Made by a program: the position numbers and the translations under genes. DNA of 64,000 bases from Lunularia cruciata. Lineage: Eukaryota; Streptophyta; Marchantiopsida; Lunulariales; Lunulariaceae. Shown here piece by piece: positions 33,276-44,418 of this stretch. Below the pieces are notes generated by a model that was given only the letters and a program-made list of their open reading frames with translations, searched no databases and was not told the DNA's origin. The stretch is taken from assembly GCA_948567375.1 (NCBI GenBank), contig OX419757.1:13220974-13284973 (forward strand), read 5' to 3'. The stretch's first letter is position 1. Each line of letters starts with the position of its first letter.

Positions 33276-35919
33276 ATATTTATTTAAAAACTTGTATATA
33301 AATACCATCTTTACATACATAATTTTTTGCAAAACCATTGAATATTGATCTGTGTTTATATTTATTTTACATATCAAAAGTGGATATGGTCAAGAGATAT
33401 AACTTTTGAAAATGTTTTCTTGAATGAAATAATTTTAATAGAAGGAAGATAATTATAAAATTTATCAAGTTTTTTTATCAGTTAAATTTTATTTGCCAAA
33501 GAAAATTTTCTTTAATGATTCATTTATTGGAATTATAATTAATTTTAATTATTAATAACTTTATATTTTATTAAATAAATTATCATAATGTTAAGTTTTT
33601 ACCTAATTATTTTCTATCTATTTATGAATATCAAGTAGTAAAATAGCATACCTAAAATATAAAAATCATAAATTTATATGGAAAGATATTCATGTATTAT
33701 ATGTATCAATGTGTTATCATCAATACATTAAGCAAAACACAAAAAATTATAAATGGCAGTATTATGATTTTAATTTAATTATCTTTCAATCATTGCAATA
33801 TAATATTTGTGCAAATATAGAACTGAAAATAATTTTTATACATATATAATATAACAACTTATTTATTAACACAAATTTTAGTTTACATTTATGAGATATG
33901 ATTACATGTATTTATCTCTTATTAAAAAAATTTGGTATTTTTTTTATTTAAATATAGTCATAATAATTATAATAAATATCATAATTAGAATAAAATTTCA
34001 CCAATTTATGCATATTACCAAATTAGCTCATGAAAAAATATTAATTAGAATTTGATGAAATTCATAGATTTAAAAATGATATTTAAGGATATGAAATATA
34101 ATAATAAATTATTTCAATTATTATTTGGTATCTACTCTAATAAAGAAGGAAATTTTGTAATTTTTAAAAAGGAAAGTTTCGTAACAGCCTTATTATATAG
34201 AAAATTATCAACACAATTCATACATTCACTTGAAGCAAACAAAAGTTCAATTTCCACCAAAATATACGTACCTCCAAATAATAATTTTGGTATAGAAATG
34301 CATCTCATTCTTGAGTTTTAACTAAGTTCATGCACTTAAATTTATAAATGGGTGCATTCTTAGTGAAAGTAAGGTATTAGATCATTTAAGTATTGATAAT
34401 AAGATACTATGAACCATATCTACGACTTAATTAGATTCATAGCTCTTAAGCTGTATCTTGCACTAAGTATCCTTTATTTTTGCCTATTTAGTAGATCATA
34501 AGGTGTCTAAGCAAGACATGACACATAAACCTTCTATTTTGCACACAAATTCCTTCTATATTTTGCACACATATTCTAGTATGGAAACAATAGAAGAAAA
34601 TCCAAGGTAAGATTTCCTCATCCAACCAAAACAACAAGAAGAACAGTTGACTAACTCATCAAGCATCACTCTACATCCAAAATTCATTTAGTCTTATTTA
34701 AAATTCCAAACTTTTGGCCCATGTTTCCAAATTTGGATCAAGCCTAGAAAGTGTAACTTAACAAGCAATCCATCCAATCCTCCACTTTAGCCACTCATAT
34801 AATACTATTGAGTATGCAAAATCAAACTCAAGATACTACTCTTAGTAAACTTCCAACTCAAGATGCAACTTCAACTTTCTTACTAGCAAGGGTAAGGCAT
34901 AAGGGTGCCAAAGGCACTCTATTTTAATGAAAGGTTAGTAACTATCTTAACCATTGAATCTTTCGAAGTCTATGAACAAGGTTAATTGCCTCACTATAAA
35001 GCTTGACTAATTGAATTCTATAGCCACTTTTGAATCTATAGAATGGCTACTTCAATTTAATTGATTAAGAAAAAATTAGGTTAAAACTTATCAAGTTATA
35101 TATATTTTAGCTAAGAAATCATAATAGCATATCCTAATTATATCTCTAACAATGGAGAAACTACTGTATATATATGAAATCTTATCTATAAGTCAAGTGA
35201 GTGAGGTAAGATGAATTGCTTCATAATTTGCCGTGCTAGGCCACAAGCTTCCTCAACCAATATTTATTGAGTAAATCAAACCTTATGTGCCTCAATTTGT
35301 CTACATAGACATCTACCAAAGAGATGTGTATTCCTCTTGATTACTTCACCATAGACTAGAGGTTTTAGATTTAGCACATCAAAGCCTTGACTCCTACTTG
35401 TAACTCCTACAATACCACCAACTTTTGACTTGATATTCCTAGAGCTACTCTCAAAGAAGATGTTTTAGAAAAGATGATAAGATTGAGAAGAGGAGAAGCA
35501 TCAATGGTTAGGAATGAGCTAAAACATTAGGCATTTGTAATTGTCAATTTTGGTGATCTTGTTTGCTATTGTGCATAGGTGTTAAAAGGCACATATATAT
35601 AGCTCAAATTGATAGTTAGGTCCTTAATTATTAAATAAAGTACTTCTACCCAATCCACTTCCTTCTTCATCTCCTCAATTTGCTAGTTTTGCTATGGTCT
35701 TGTTGTGACAAAATAAGACTTCATCTTGGAGCAACTTGGACTCCTTCTACCTCTCAATTAACAAGGGCTTCTACCTCTCAAAGTTGAGTATTCTTGGCCT
35801 TGAGACTTGTAAAATTGGACTGCCAAATGCTACCATTGCAGAACCTAGTCTAGCATATTATTGTGATAGAAATTTTGTCTGTAGAAGGAAAATTCATGTG
35901 ATATAGTCCAACATTGTAT
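32891..35919. other. Very AT-rich unassigned DNA
   Basis: Includes a TA microsatellite at about 33,212-33,269. An ORF at 34,052-34,321 (89 codons) has the composition of AT-rich noncoding DNA and no motif. The part after 34,500 is less AT-rich and may be old transposon, but nothing could be identified. Confidence 0.35.
33212..33269. repeat. (TA)n microsatellite
   Basis: About 28 TA units following TTT. Unlike 26,026-26,105, it has no flanking direct repeat. Confidence 0.9.
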
Positions 35920-36109
35920 TGTGAGCCGGCTTGTCTCTCACTATGAACCTCTGATGGCTATTATGGTAGCGCACCATGGACTAAGAAGGCAAGGAATCCC
36001 AACTCCATCATACTCTTCCAAGGCTAACACTCCAAGTCTCAAGACATTGCTCACTAGAGAATTCAATGAGAGAGAGATAGTTGCAAATGAAAGGATTATT
36101 AGTACCTCC
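35920..36109 (-). repeat. Family-C LTR fragment, minus (continues 36,840-36,884)
   Basis: Reverse complement of the R/U5 part of the C LTR (57,160 down to about 56,930). It starts at the exact LTR terminus TGTGAGCCGGC and ends in GTTATGCACTAA, where plus-strand pol begins. The U3 half is missing. A family-A solo LTR splits it at 36,110. Confidence 0.85.
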
Positions 36110-36839
36110 TGTAATACCAAGAGATATCTATATGATCTAGATGAAAAATTTGGTTTGGTAATATCTAGAATGATGTTCTACATGATGGTCAAAATAGATT
36201 CAATAGAAGTATCACAAAAAGAGTACTTCTACTAATAGAGCAAAAACCAAAATAGACTGAGAACCTTAGAACCAATGAGCTAGACATATGATTTAAAGGT
36301 GAGAACTGGTTTGGTAACATCTGGAAAGATGTTACACATGATGTACTTAACAGCTCAGAAACAGGTATCACCAAAAGTGGACTTCTAGTAATAGAGTAAG
36401 AACCGAAATATGCTTGTTATCTTTGAAGGCAATTTCGGAGGCCTAAACGGATGAATTAGGCCTCAAAAATGTACAGCTCCTCCCAATAGAGGAAAAGGTG
36501 GGCTTCCTCCCCCCTGGTTTGTCTTGTCAAGAGCTTTCCAATGGTACCTTACATGATTTTGAGACTCATATAGGAAGATTCCCTAAAAGATTCCCTTTGG
36601 TCAAAGCTTGTTTGACCAACCAGATAGGACCTAGACCGACATGTCACCCATCCAAGTAAGTAATCCAAGGGTGGAGCTTGATGACATGTCACCTATCTGT
36701 GTGCCTAATCCTATGGTGGAGCTTCCTTGGAGGAGATCCTCTTTGTCTATATAATAAAGAGAAAGTGCTCCTTTGGGGCACCGAATGTTGAGTGTGTAAT
36801 TTTTGTTTCTCTCTCTTCTCTTGTCCTTGTAGTATTACA
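36110..36839 (+). repeat. Solo LTR of family A (TSD CCTCC)
   Basis: 730 bp from TGTAATACC to AGTATTACA, very similar to the A2 LTRs, with no internal sequence. CCTCC precedes it (36,105-36,109) and follows it (36,840-36,844). It was left by recombination between the two LTRs of a former full insertion. Confidence 0.93.
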
Positions 36840-36884
36840 CCTCCTCACCCCTTGTTTATACTTTTGAAATAGTTATGCACTAAG

Positions 36885-38548
36885 GAAATTTGTGAGAGAC
36901 TTCCTTGATGACTTTTTGTGTCTATGGGAGCAAGGAAGAGCACTTTGAGCACCTAATCAAGGTTTAGCAACGCTTGGATTAGGTAAATGCATCACTCAAC
37001 CTAGAGAAGTGAATTTTTGGATGTGAAGACGGTCTACTTTGGGGGCACATCATCTCCAAGGATGGAATAGCACTTGATCCTGAAAAAGTGAGGAAAATCT
37101 CAGACCTTCCATTCCCTTTAAGCTTGACAAAGTTATGCCAATTCTTGGGGATGGTTGGGTACTATAAGAGGTTCATCTTCTCATTTTCCAACAAGGCTTA
37201 TGCATTGACCATCTACATGAAGAAGGGTGTAGATTACATGGTGATTTTGGGGGACAAGGAGGCTCTCAAAGTTTTTGAGGAGCTCAAGCAATCCCTTATT
37301 GTAGCCCTAATTCTTGCTAAACCTGATTGGAGTAAGCCTTTCATCCTCTAGACTGATGCTTCTAATGTAGCTATAGGATGCACTCTTAGTCAATTAGACC
37401 AAGATGGGTATGATCATCCAATAGCTTATGCTAGTAGGCAGATGGTTTCAGCAAAAAAGAACTACTCTGTCATAGAGAGAGAAGGGTGGTTGGCAGTATT
37501 CTTTGGTCTCAAGAAGTTTAGACACTACTTGATTGGAGGGAAAGCCAAAATTTTCACAGATCACAAGGCTTTGAAGTACATCTTCAACAAGCCTAATGTG
37601 GAAGGGAGGCTAGCAAGGTAGATGATACTTTTGTCTGAGTATGACTACACCATTGAGGATAGGCCAGGAAAGAAATATGCAAATGTTGATATGTTATCTA
37701 AGGCCCATGATCATGATGGAGATGAGCCAATGGATGATTTGTTCCTAGATGAGGAGCTCATGACAATCTCAATCACTCAAGAGGTTCCAATGGAGTACAA
37801 GGAGATTGTGGACTTTCTTACAAGAGGTAACTATCCAAAAGGGATGCACGTTAGGGAGAGGAAGGCCCTTGCATCAAGATCTAGACTTTACATAATGGTG
37901 GAGGATATTCTTTTTCACCAAGGAGCAAATGGTCTACTTCAAAGAGCAATGGGTAAGGAAGAGTCTATCCTACTCATAAAGGAGTTTCATGAAGGTTTAG
38001 TATGTGGAGGACACTTTGCAAGACAAGTGACTGCTTTCAAGATTCTAGATGCAGGTTACCATTATAGAGTAATTTTCAAGGATTGTCTTGATTTTTGCAA
38101 AACTTGTCATGTTTGTCAAGCTTTTGCTAGAAAGTCTACATCCACTCCACCACTTAGATCAATTCCATTGCTAGGACCTTTTGAGAAGTGGGGAATTGAT
38201 TTTGTAGGTCCTCTCAATAGAACCCCAAGGAACAATCCGTACTTTGTAGTAGTTACTAATAACCTTACCAAGTGGGTTGAGGCTAGACCATTGAGGGACA
38301 AGAATGAAGATGAAGTTGCTAGATTTTTTTATGAACACATTATCATTAGGTTTGGATGCCCTTTGGAGTTGGTTTCTGATAAAAGAGGAGAGTTTAAAAG
38401 AAGCATCACTACAGCCATGCTACGACATTTCTCTATCACACATAGAGTAATTACATCCTATAAGCCAAATTCTAATGGCTTGGCAGAGAGAACCAATCAG
38501 ACCTTGTGCATGATGTTGGCCAAAGATGCAAAAATAGAGGAGGCTAAA
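36885..38548 (+). pseudogene. Element E pol, RT to integrase (broken, plus strand)
   Basis: Corresponds to 61,388-63,054 of element C. It begins in RT just before the F-x-D-D box and runs through RNase H (TDASNVAIGCTL) and the integrase zinc domain (GGHF...CKTCHVCQ) to the core (GIDFVGPL, LVSDKRGEF, NGLAERTNQTL). The readable frames are 37,088-37,351 and 37,622-38,566, with stops between (TAG near 37,351 and 37,620). A2 inserted at 38,549. The continuation is 45,164-45,301. Confidence 0.9.
38544..38548. repeat. TSD CTAAA, left copy
   Basis: CTAAA lies before TGTAATACC, and CTAAA follows AGTATTACA at 45,159-45,163. The uninterrupted target is seen in element C (GGCTAAACATCATTGG, about 63,043), confirming the insertion point. 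Confidence 0.95.
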
Positions 38549-39046
38549 TGTAATACCAAGGGTTAGCCATATGATCTAGATGTGAAATTTGGTTTGGTAA
38601 CATCTAGAATGATGTTATACATGATGGTCAAAATAGATCAGATAGAAGTATCACCAAAAGAGTACTTCTACTAATAGGGCAGAAACCGAAATAGACTTGA
38701 GAACCTTAGAACCAATAGCTAGACATATGATTTAAAGGTGAGAATTGGTTTGGTAACATCTGGAAGGATGTTACACATGATGGACTAAACAGATCAGAAA
38801 GATGTATCACCAAAAGGGGACTTCTACTAATAGAGTAGGAACCGAAATATGCCTGAAATCTTTGAAGGCAATTTCGGAGGCCTAAACGGATGAATTAGGC
38901 CTCGAAAATGTGCAGATTCCCCCCCCCAACGGAAGAAAGGCTGGCCTTCCCTCCCCCCTGGTTTGTCTCGTCGAGAGCTTTCCAACGGTACCTTACTCAT
39001 GTGATTCTGAGATTCCTACAGGAAGATTCCCTAAAAGATTCCCTCC

Positions 39047-39065
39047 GGTCAAAGCTTGTTTGACC
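39047..39065. promoter_or_regulatory. Inverted W-box-like pair in family-A U3
   Basis: GGTCAAAGCTTGTTTGACC is a palindrome of two TTTGACC motifs around a 5-base centre, about 130 bp before the TATA box. TTGACC is the core that plant WRKY factors bind, so stress-linked transcription is possible but not shown. It is conserved in the A1 and A2 LTRs and the solo LTR. Confidence 0.45.
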
Positions 39066-39196
39066 AACCAGATAGGACCTAGACCAGACAGGTCACCCAT
39101 CCAAGTCAGTAATCCAAGGGTGGAGCTTGCTGACATGTCACCTATCTATGTCCCTAATCCTATGGTGGAGCTTCCTTGGAGGAGATCCTCTTTGTC

Positions 39197-39203
39197 TATA
39201 TAA
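39197..39203 (+). promoter_or_regulatory. TATA box of A2 5' LTR
   Basis: TATATAA within CTATATAATAAAGAG, well placed (about 90 bp before the LTR end) to start genomic RNA. The same box is present in every family-A LTR in the window. Confidence 0.65.
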
Positions 39204-39289
39204 TAAAGAGAAGGTGCTCCCTTGGGGCATCGAATGTTTGAGTGTGCAATCTGTGTTTTCTCTCTTCTCTTGTCCTCTTAGTATTACAA

Positions 39290-39301
39290 TGGTATCAGAG
39301 C
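39290..39301 (+). other. Primer-binding site of A2 (initiator tRNA-Met)
   Basis: TGGTATCAGAGC one base after the 5' LTR. Complementary to the 3' end of plant initiator tRNA-Met. Confidence 0.92.
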
Positions 39302-39428
39302 AAGTGTTCTAGTCCAAGAGAGTGGATCACCCCTCTTGGAATAGCACGAACTACTGAAACTGAGTAATTTGAGGTGGAGAACATAGAGTAATCGCTAGAC
39401 TTAGGAAGGACTTTAGAGAGCGGATGGG

Positions 39429-39650
39429 ATGGATGCGCCGGGGGGACAATTTCCCGCACCTAGCTTTCCATTCTCAAACCCATTCCACATCAAGGTTATG
39501 TACATCCAGCGTGAGCAGATGAGAGTATCGCTAGTTTATCACTTCGGTGCTGAATTCATGGACAGAGTGATGAACTCACCAAACCCGGTGATTCTACCTA
39601 TGGTGATATATGACAGAGAGTGGGATTTGACGATCTACATTCTATTATGA
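39429..39650 (+). CDS. A2 leader ORF 1 (73 aa, conserved small protein)
   Basis: Intact from ATG at 39,429. The N-terminus is MDAPGGQFPAPSFPFSNPF, Pro/Phe-rich. The core is FHIKVMYIQREQMRV, HFGAEFMDRVMNS and P-V-I-L-P-M-V-IYDREWD, ending TIYILL. No signal peptide, zinc motif or known domain was seen. Homologous frames of the same length sit after the PBS of element F (decayed, 49,358-49,573) and, shorter, of element C (57,202-57,372). The position before gag suggests translation from the genomic RNA ahead of Gag. Function unknown. Confidence 0.65.
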   Translation: MDAPGGQFPAPSFPFSNPFHIKVMYIQREQMRVSLVYHFGAEFMDRVMNSPNPVILPMVIYDREWDLTIYILL

Positions 39651-39654
39651 TAAT

Positions 39655-39858
39655 ATGGATATGAATGTCCCAAATTCTCTCCCTTTCAACACTCAAGTAG
39701 AAATCCGTTATGTAGTGAGGCCGAAATTGATGTTTAGAGATTTTGTGGTTAGGAATTTTGGTGAGGAGTATTATCAACAAGTGATAGCTTCTGAGGTCCC
39801 AATGGTAGTTCCGATAGTTCGTGCGCCTTCCAAAGTGATTATATTGACTCTGTATTGA
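39655..39858 (+). CDS. A2 leader ORF 2 (67 aa, paralogue of leader ORF 1)
   Basis: Begins 4 bp after the stop of leader ORF 1 and ends 33 bp before the gag ATG, in the same frame as gag but closed by TGA and then TAG TAA. Its core VEIRYVVRPKLMFRDFV, NFGEEYYQQVIAS, P-x-V-V-P-I-V and ILTLY aligns along its whole length with leader ORF 1, so the pair looks like an old tandem duplication. No known domain. Confidence 0.65.
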   Translation: MDMNVPNSLPFNTQVEIRYVVRPKLMFRDFVVRNFGEEYYQQVIASEVPMVVPIVRAPSKVIILTLY

Positions 39859-39891
39859 AGTAGACGTTAGTAATTGGGTGTTGCAGGCACC

Positions 39892-40980
39892 ATGGATCCG
39901 CAGTTGCAAGAGCTGGTGCAAGGAATGCAAGGGATGTTGAATGAATTTCGAGAGATTAAGATGACCATGGAGACATTGCAAAGTCAAGTGCAGATCCTCA
40001 GGAACGATCAAGCCATGCAAGAAGAAGAGCCGTCTCAAAACCCAGTACCTGCGACTGAAGTACTTGGAGAGGCACCCGTGCCTACGAACCCTATCAACGA
40101 TGAAGCCACATTGCTACTCCGGATGAAGAAGACCTGCAACATCAAGCCTTACAAGGGGCAGCGTACGATGGGAGTAGTGGAGAATTGGATCTCGAGAATG
40201 AATCGATATTTTTGATTGTTCTCAACAGAGATCACAGAGCATGCTGCATGCGTGTTTGCATGTGGGTACTTGACCGATAAAGCCCTCACATGGTATGATG
40301 CTTGGGAATGATCCATGCTGGCAAAGAGAAGGGAGGTCACATGGACAGCAATGCAAGAAGGACTGCTCAAGAATTTCCAATCGGTGGATTCTGTGCAGAT
40401 GGCTCAAACCCGACTATGGGGATTGAGACAGAAGAATAGCGTACAAGAGTATGTGGAGGCTTTTCTGGATCTACAAGTCGCAATTACCGACATGAGTCCA
40501 GCAGAGGCTCTCGACAATTTCAAACGAGGGTTGAAAGAGCGGATTCGCCAAGAAGTCATGGTGCAAAACCCTCGCACGGTATTTGAAGCCATTGCTTGTG
40601 CGCAGAGAATAGCCGGAGCATTAGGTGGAGGTGAAGGAGTAGTTCCACCTCAACATTATCAAGCAGAAATGCCACACATGGGTGGACCAGTACCGATGGA
40701 ATTGGGCAACCTTTGATTTCGGGATCGAGGAGCACGGCCGCTTCAAGGAGAGCGAGGACGGGTAGAAGAACGAAGAGATGGAGTCCCACGAGGAGAAGGG
40801 ACTCGAGGAGAACAACGCCGTTGTTACAATTGTGGCCGTATTGGGCACATATCTACCAATTGTCGCACTCGTTTCCCTAGAGGCCCTCGGCCTTCGTACA
40901 GGCGATCTTTGAACAACATGGAGAGGCACATTGAAGAGGAGGAAGTGGAAACTACTTCGGAAAACGAAGATCACCAGTAA
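39892..40980 (+). pseudogene. A2 gag (three in-frame stops)
   Basis: ATG at 39,892 (MDPQLQELVQGMQGML), a long helical N-terminus, then KTCNIKPYKGQR and WISRMNRYF. TGA occurs at 40,213-40,215, which is shared with A1, and at 40,309-40,311 and 40,714-40,716, where A1 reads CGA at both. The capsid region holds LTDKALTWYDAWE and AFLDLQVAITDMS. The zinc knuckle CYNCGRIGHISTNC (about 40,820-40,865) binds RNA. It ends TAA at 40,978-40,980. The frame is otherwise continuous for 363 codons. Confidence 0.9.
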
Positions 40981-43900
40981 ATGTACCTTGCGGCCTTACT
41001 GGCTCAATAAGGAAGCAGAGAAGCGAGGGAAGGAAGAAGAATAACGCGCAAAGATCCCGAAAGGCAACCTCACAATTGATTGTTGTGAATGGAATCCTAG
41101 AAGGTAATCAAGTGAGAGTATTAATAGATCTGGGAGCAACAGAGAATTTCTTGTCTCGCTCTATTGCAATTAGATTGGGAATGGATCTAGAGAGAGATGG
41201 AAGTGAAGAAGTAGAGTTACCAAATGGGCAAACAGAGAGGATTGAATCATTACCTAGACGGGTAACCCTCTCTGTAGGAGAATATCAGGAAGCAATTGAG
41301 TGGCGAGTGATACAATTAGCCCGTTATGATGCAATTTTAGGCATGCCATGGATGGAGCAGTACAACCCAATGGTGAATTGGAGGAAGAAAGTAGTGAGAA
41401 CCCACCAATGGTCAATCATTGGGGTTAAAGAAAAATCACACAGGCAGAAACTGCCTCTATATGTCGTAGGGACGACAACTGTCTGTAAGACCGATAGATG
41501 TTTTCTGGGTCTAATAAGAGAAGTCCAGAGTGCACAACTTGCTGGACAAATTCCTGAGAAATTGAAGGATGTGGTGGATGAATTTCAAGATGTCTTTCCC
41601 GATGATCTACCCTCAGGATTACCACCTAAAAGGCGAGTAGATCACAAAATAGAGACACTCCCGAGGAAGACACCTCCTTGTAAGGCCCCATATCGCCTAT
41701 CACCTCATGAGTTGGAGGAGTGTAAGACTCAAATTGAGGAGATGCTACAGAAAGGGTTCATCCAACCTAACATATCACCATATGGGGCCCCTGTCTTGTT
41801 TGTGAAGAAGAAGGATGGTACAATGCGCATGTGCATTGACTATCGGGGTCTCAATCAGCAAACAGTGAAGAACAAATACCCCTTACCTCGCATGGATGAC
41901 TTGTTTGATCAACTCCATGGAGCGAGATACTTCACCAAACTGGACTTGCGGAGCGGTTACAATCAAATCCGAATTGCAGAGGAGGATGTGTACAAAATTG
42001 CCTTTCGAACCAGGTATGGCCACTTTGAGTATCTTGTGATGCCTTTTGGCCTCACCAATGCGCCTACAACTTTCATGAGCCTAATGAATGACATATTTCG
42101 TCCATACTTGGATAAGTCTGTTATCGTCTTCTTGGATGATATCTTAGTATATAGTAGCACGATGATAGAACACAAACAACATCTACGAGAGGTCCTCCAG
42201 ATTCTAAGACAGAATCAGTTGTACGCCAAAATCTCAAAGTGTGAGTTTGGCAAGTCTGAAGTAGACTACTTAAGGCATAGAGTAAGTGCAGAGGGCATTC
42301 AAGTATTAATAGATAAAATAGAGGTCATTCAAAAATGGAGTGCCCAAGAAGATCAAACTCAACTTAAGAGCTTCTTGGGGTTGACGGGATTCTATCGTAG
42401 ATTTGTCAAAGACTTCTCCAAGGTTGCACAGCCTTTAACGGCACTACTTGGCAAGGGGAAGAAGTGGACGTGGGGAACTGCACAAGAGTTGGCCTTTCAA
42501 GAATTGAAGGCCGCCTTGCTACATGCACCAATCTTGAAGTGGTATGACCCAAAACGTCCAATCAAGTTGGCTACGGATGCATCAGGCGTAGCAATAGGAG
42601 CAGTCCTACAACAAGAGTGGCATGACGGATGGCATCCAATTGCATATTTCTCTCGAAAGTTGTTACCGGCAGAGCGCAACTACCACACCACAGAACGAGA
42701 AGAGCTGGCCATTGTTCTAGCAACCAAGCATTGGAAGCACTACCTGGGCGAGAAGGCATTTGTAGTAGAGATAGACCACAAACCTCTAGTCTACCTCGAG
42801 ACGCAGAAGGATCTATCTCATCGCCAAATTCGGTGGGCAGAGTGGCGACAACGCTTCAACATGACAATCACCTACGTGGAAGGTAAGAAGCAACTTGCAG
42901 ATGCGTTCACCCGCATGCCAATGGCCAACAACTTGGTGGCAGAGGTTAAGATTAACCCTGAATTCTGGCAAGAGATTCTAGCTGCTACAAAAACTGACCC
43001 ACAGATTGTAGAAGCGCAAGCGTCCAAAGGTGTCACTAGCACCCAAGGACTCACCTTCCGAGAGAGCCGCTTGTGGATCCCAAATGTCCCAGAATTACGC
43101 ACCACCATTCGAGCGGAATGTCATGATTTGGCCATTGCAGCTCATGTCGGAGTGGACAAGACCTTGGAGGCAGTCAAGCGCCATTACTATTGGCCCAAGA
43201 TGAGCAACGACGTGATGGAATATGTGCGTAGCTGCCTACTTTGTCAATAGAACAAAGCTTCTAATCATGCCCTTGCAGGGCTCCTTCAACCTCTTCTCAC
43301 TCCTACCCAACGTTGGGAACAAGTGAGTATGGATCTCGTCTGTGAATTACCCAAGACCACCTCAAGGTTTGACTCCATTGTGGTCTTTGTGGACAGGCTC
43401 AGCAAAATGATGCATGTACGCCCTACCACCAAGGAGGTGACCGCTCCACAACTAGCTCAACTATACTTAGATGCAGTCTTTGCTCACCATGGCTTGTCTA
43501 GAGTACTCATCACCGATAGAGGCACCCAATTCACCAGTTTGTTTTGGCGAACACTCTTTGGTTTCTTCAAAACCAAGTTGGCCATGTCTACAGCTTACCA
43601 CCCACAAACAGATGGCCAAACAGAGCGGGCTAATCACACAATTGAAGACATGTTACGCGGCTTCACCTTAGAAGAGCAAGAGAGGTGGGACACCCTACTA
43701 CCGTTGGTGGAATTTGCTTACAACAATTCAGTGAATGCCTCCACCCAGGTCACTCCGTTCTTCCTCATGTATGGTGAGCATCCCTTCACACCTTCTAGCT
43801 TGATGAAGATCCGTCCAGTGACTACCAAGGTTGATGCAGTCAACACATTTGTTTCTAGAATCCAACAAGGTGTGGAGAGCGCCAAGCACAGGTTACAGAT

Positions 43901-44405
43901 TGCGCAAAATTGACAAAAGCAGTATGCTGATGCACACCGTAGGCATATGGAGTTCAATGTTGGGGATCAAGTGTGGCTATCGACAACCAACCTCACATTA
44001 GTTGGATCTCGTAAGCTCAGACCTCATTTTATTGGGCCTTTCTCGATTCTTCATCGCATCGGCGTTGTGGCCTATCACCTTGAGCTACCACCACACATGA
44101 AGATCCATCCAGTGTTCCATGTCTCCCTACTACGCAGATATGCTCCCCGATCAGGCCAAGGTACTTCCACACAGGACATTCGACCTTGTCCGACAGTCAT
44201 TGATGGCACAGAGGAATATGAAGTAGAGCGGATTCTCCAAAAGCGCATGCATGGTACTCGCCATCCGTGGGTGGAATATCTAGTACAATGGAAAGGTTAC
44301 CCTCTCTATGAAGCAACCTGGGAACCCGCTGCCAATTTGGCACATGCACCGGTGTTGGTGCAAGCATTTGAGCAACAATTGCACAACGAGGATGTTGCGT
44401 CTTAA
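40935..44405 (+). pseudogene. A2 pol: protease-RT-RNase H-integrase-chromodomain (two in-frame stops)
   Basis: One frame, -1 relative to gag and overlapping it by 46 bp (40,935-40,980). Domains in order: protease with [12 protein letters not shown], where the active-site D-S/T-G is D-L-G; RT ([35 protein letters not shown]); RNase H ([13 protein letters not shown]); integrase zinc domain ([12 protein letters not shown]...CLLCQ); integrase core ([25 protein letters not shown]); and chromodomain EYEVERIL...YLVQWKGYPLYEATWEP (44,197-44,385). Stops are TAG at 43,248-43,250, also in A1, and TGA at 43,911-43,913, only here. Nearly full length; the protease change alone may inactivate it. Confidence 0.93.
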
Positions 44406-44418
44406 AAGGAGGGAGGTC
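44404..44418 (+). other. Polypurine tract of A2
   Basis: AAAAGGAGGGAGGTC overlaps the pol stop codon and abuts the 3' LTR. Primes plus-strand DNA. Confidence 0.9.

Larger units (their letters stand above)
38549..39288 (+). repeat. 5' LTR of A2
   Basis: TGTAATACC to TAGTATTACA. It contains two diverged tandem blocks of 156-bp period (about 38,557-38,708 and 38,709-38,864, both with GGTTTGGTAACATCT and TATCACCAAAAG). It also contains the 9-bp inverted repeat GAGGCCTAA/TTAGGCCTC (38,877-38,885 and 38,895-38,903), an inverted pair of W-box-like TTGACC motifs (39,047-39,065) and a TATA box (39,197-39,203). Confidence 0.95.

Noticed and set aside
42629-42886. ORFs antisense or out of frame to A2 pol
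   Set aside because: Shadows of a conserved coding frame; the real frame carries all RT/RNase H motifs.
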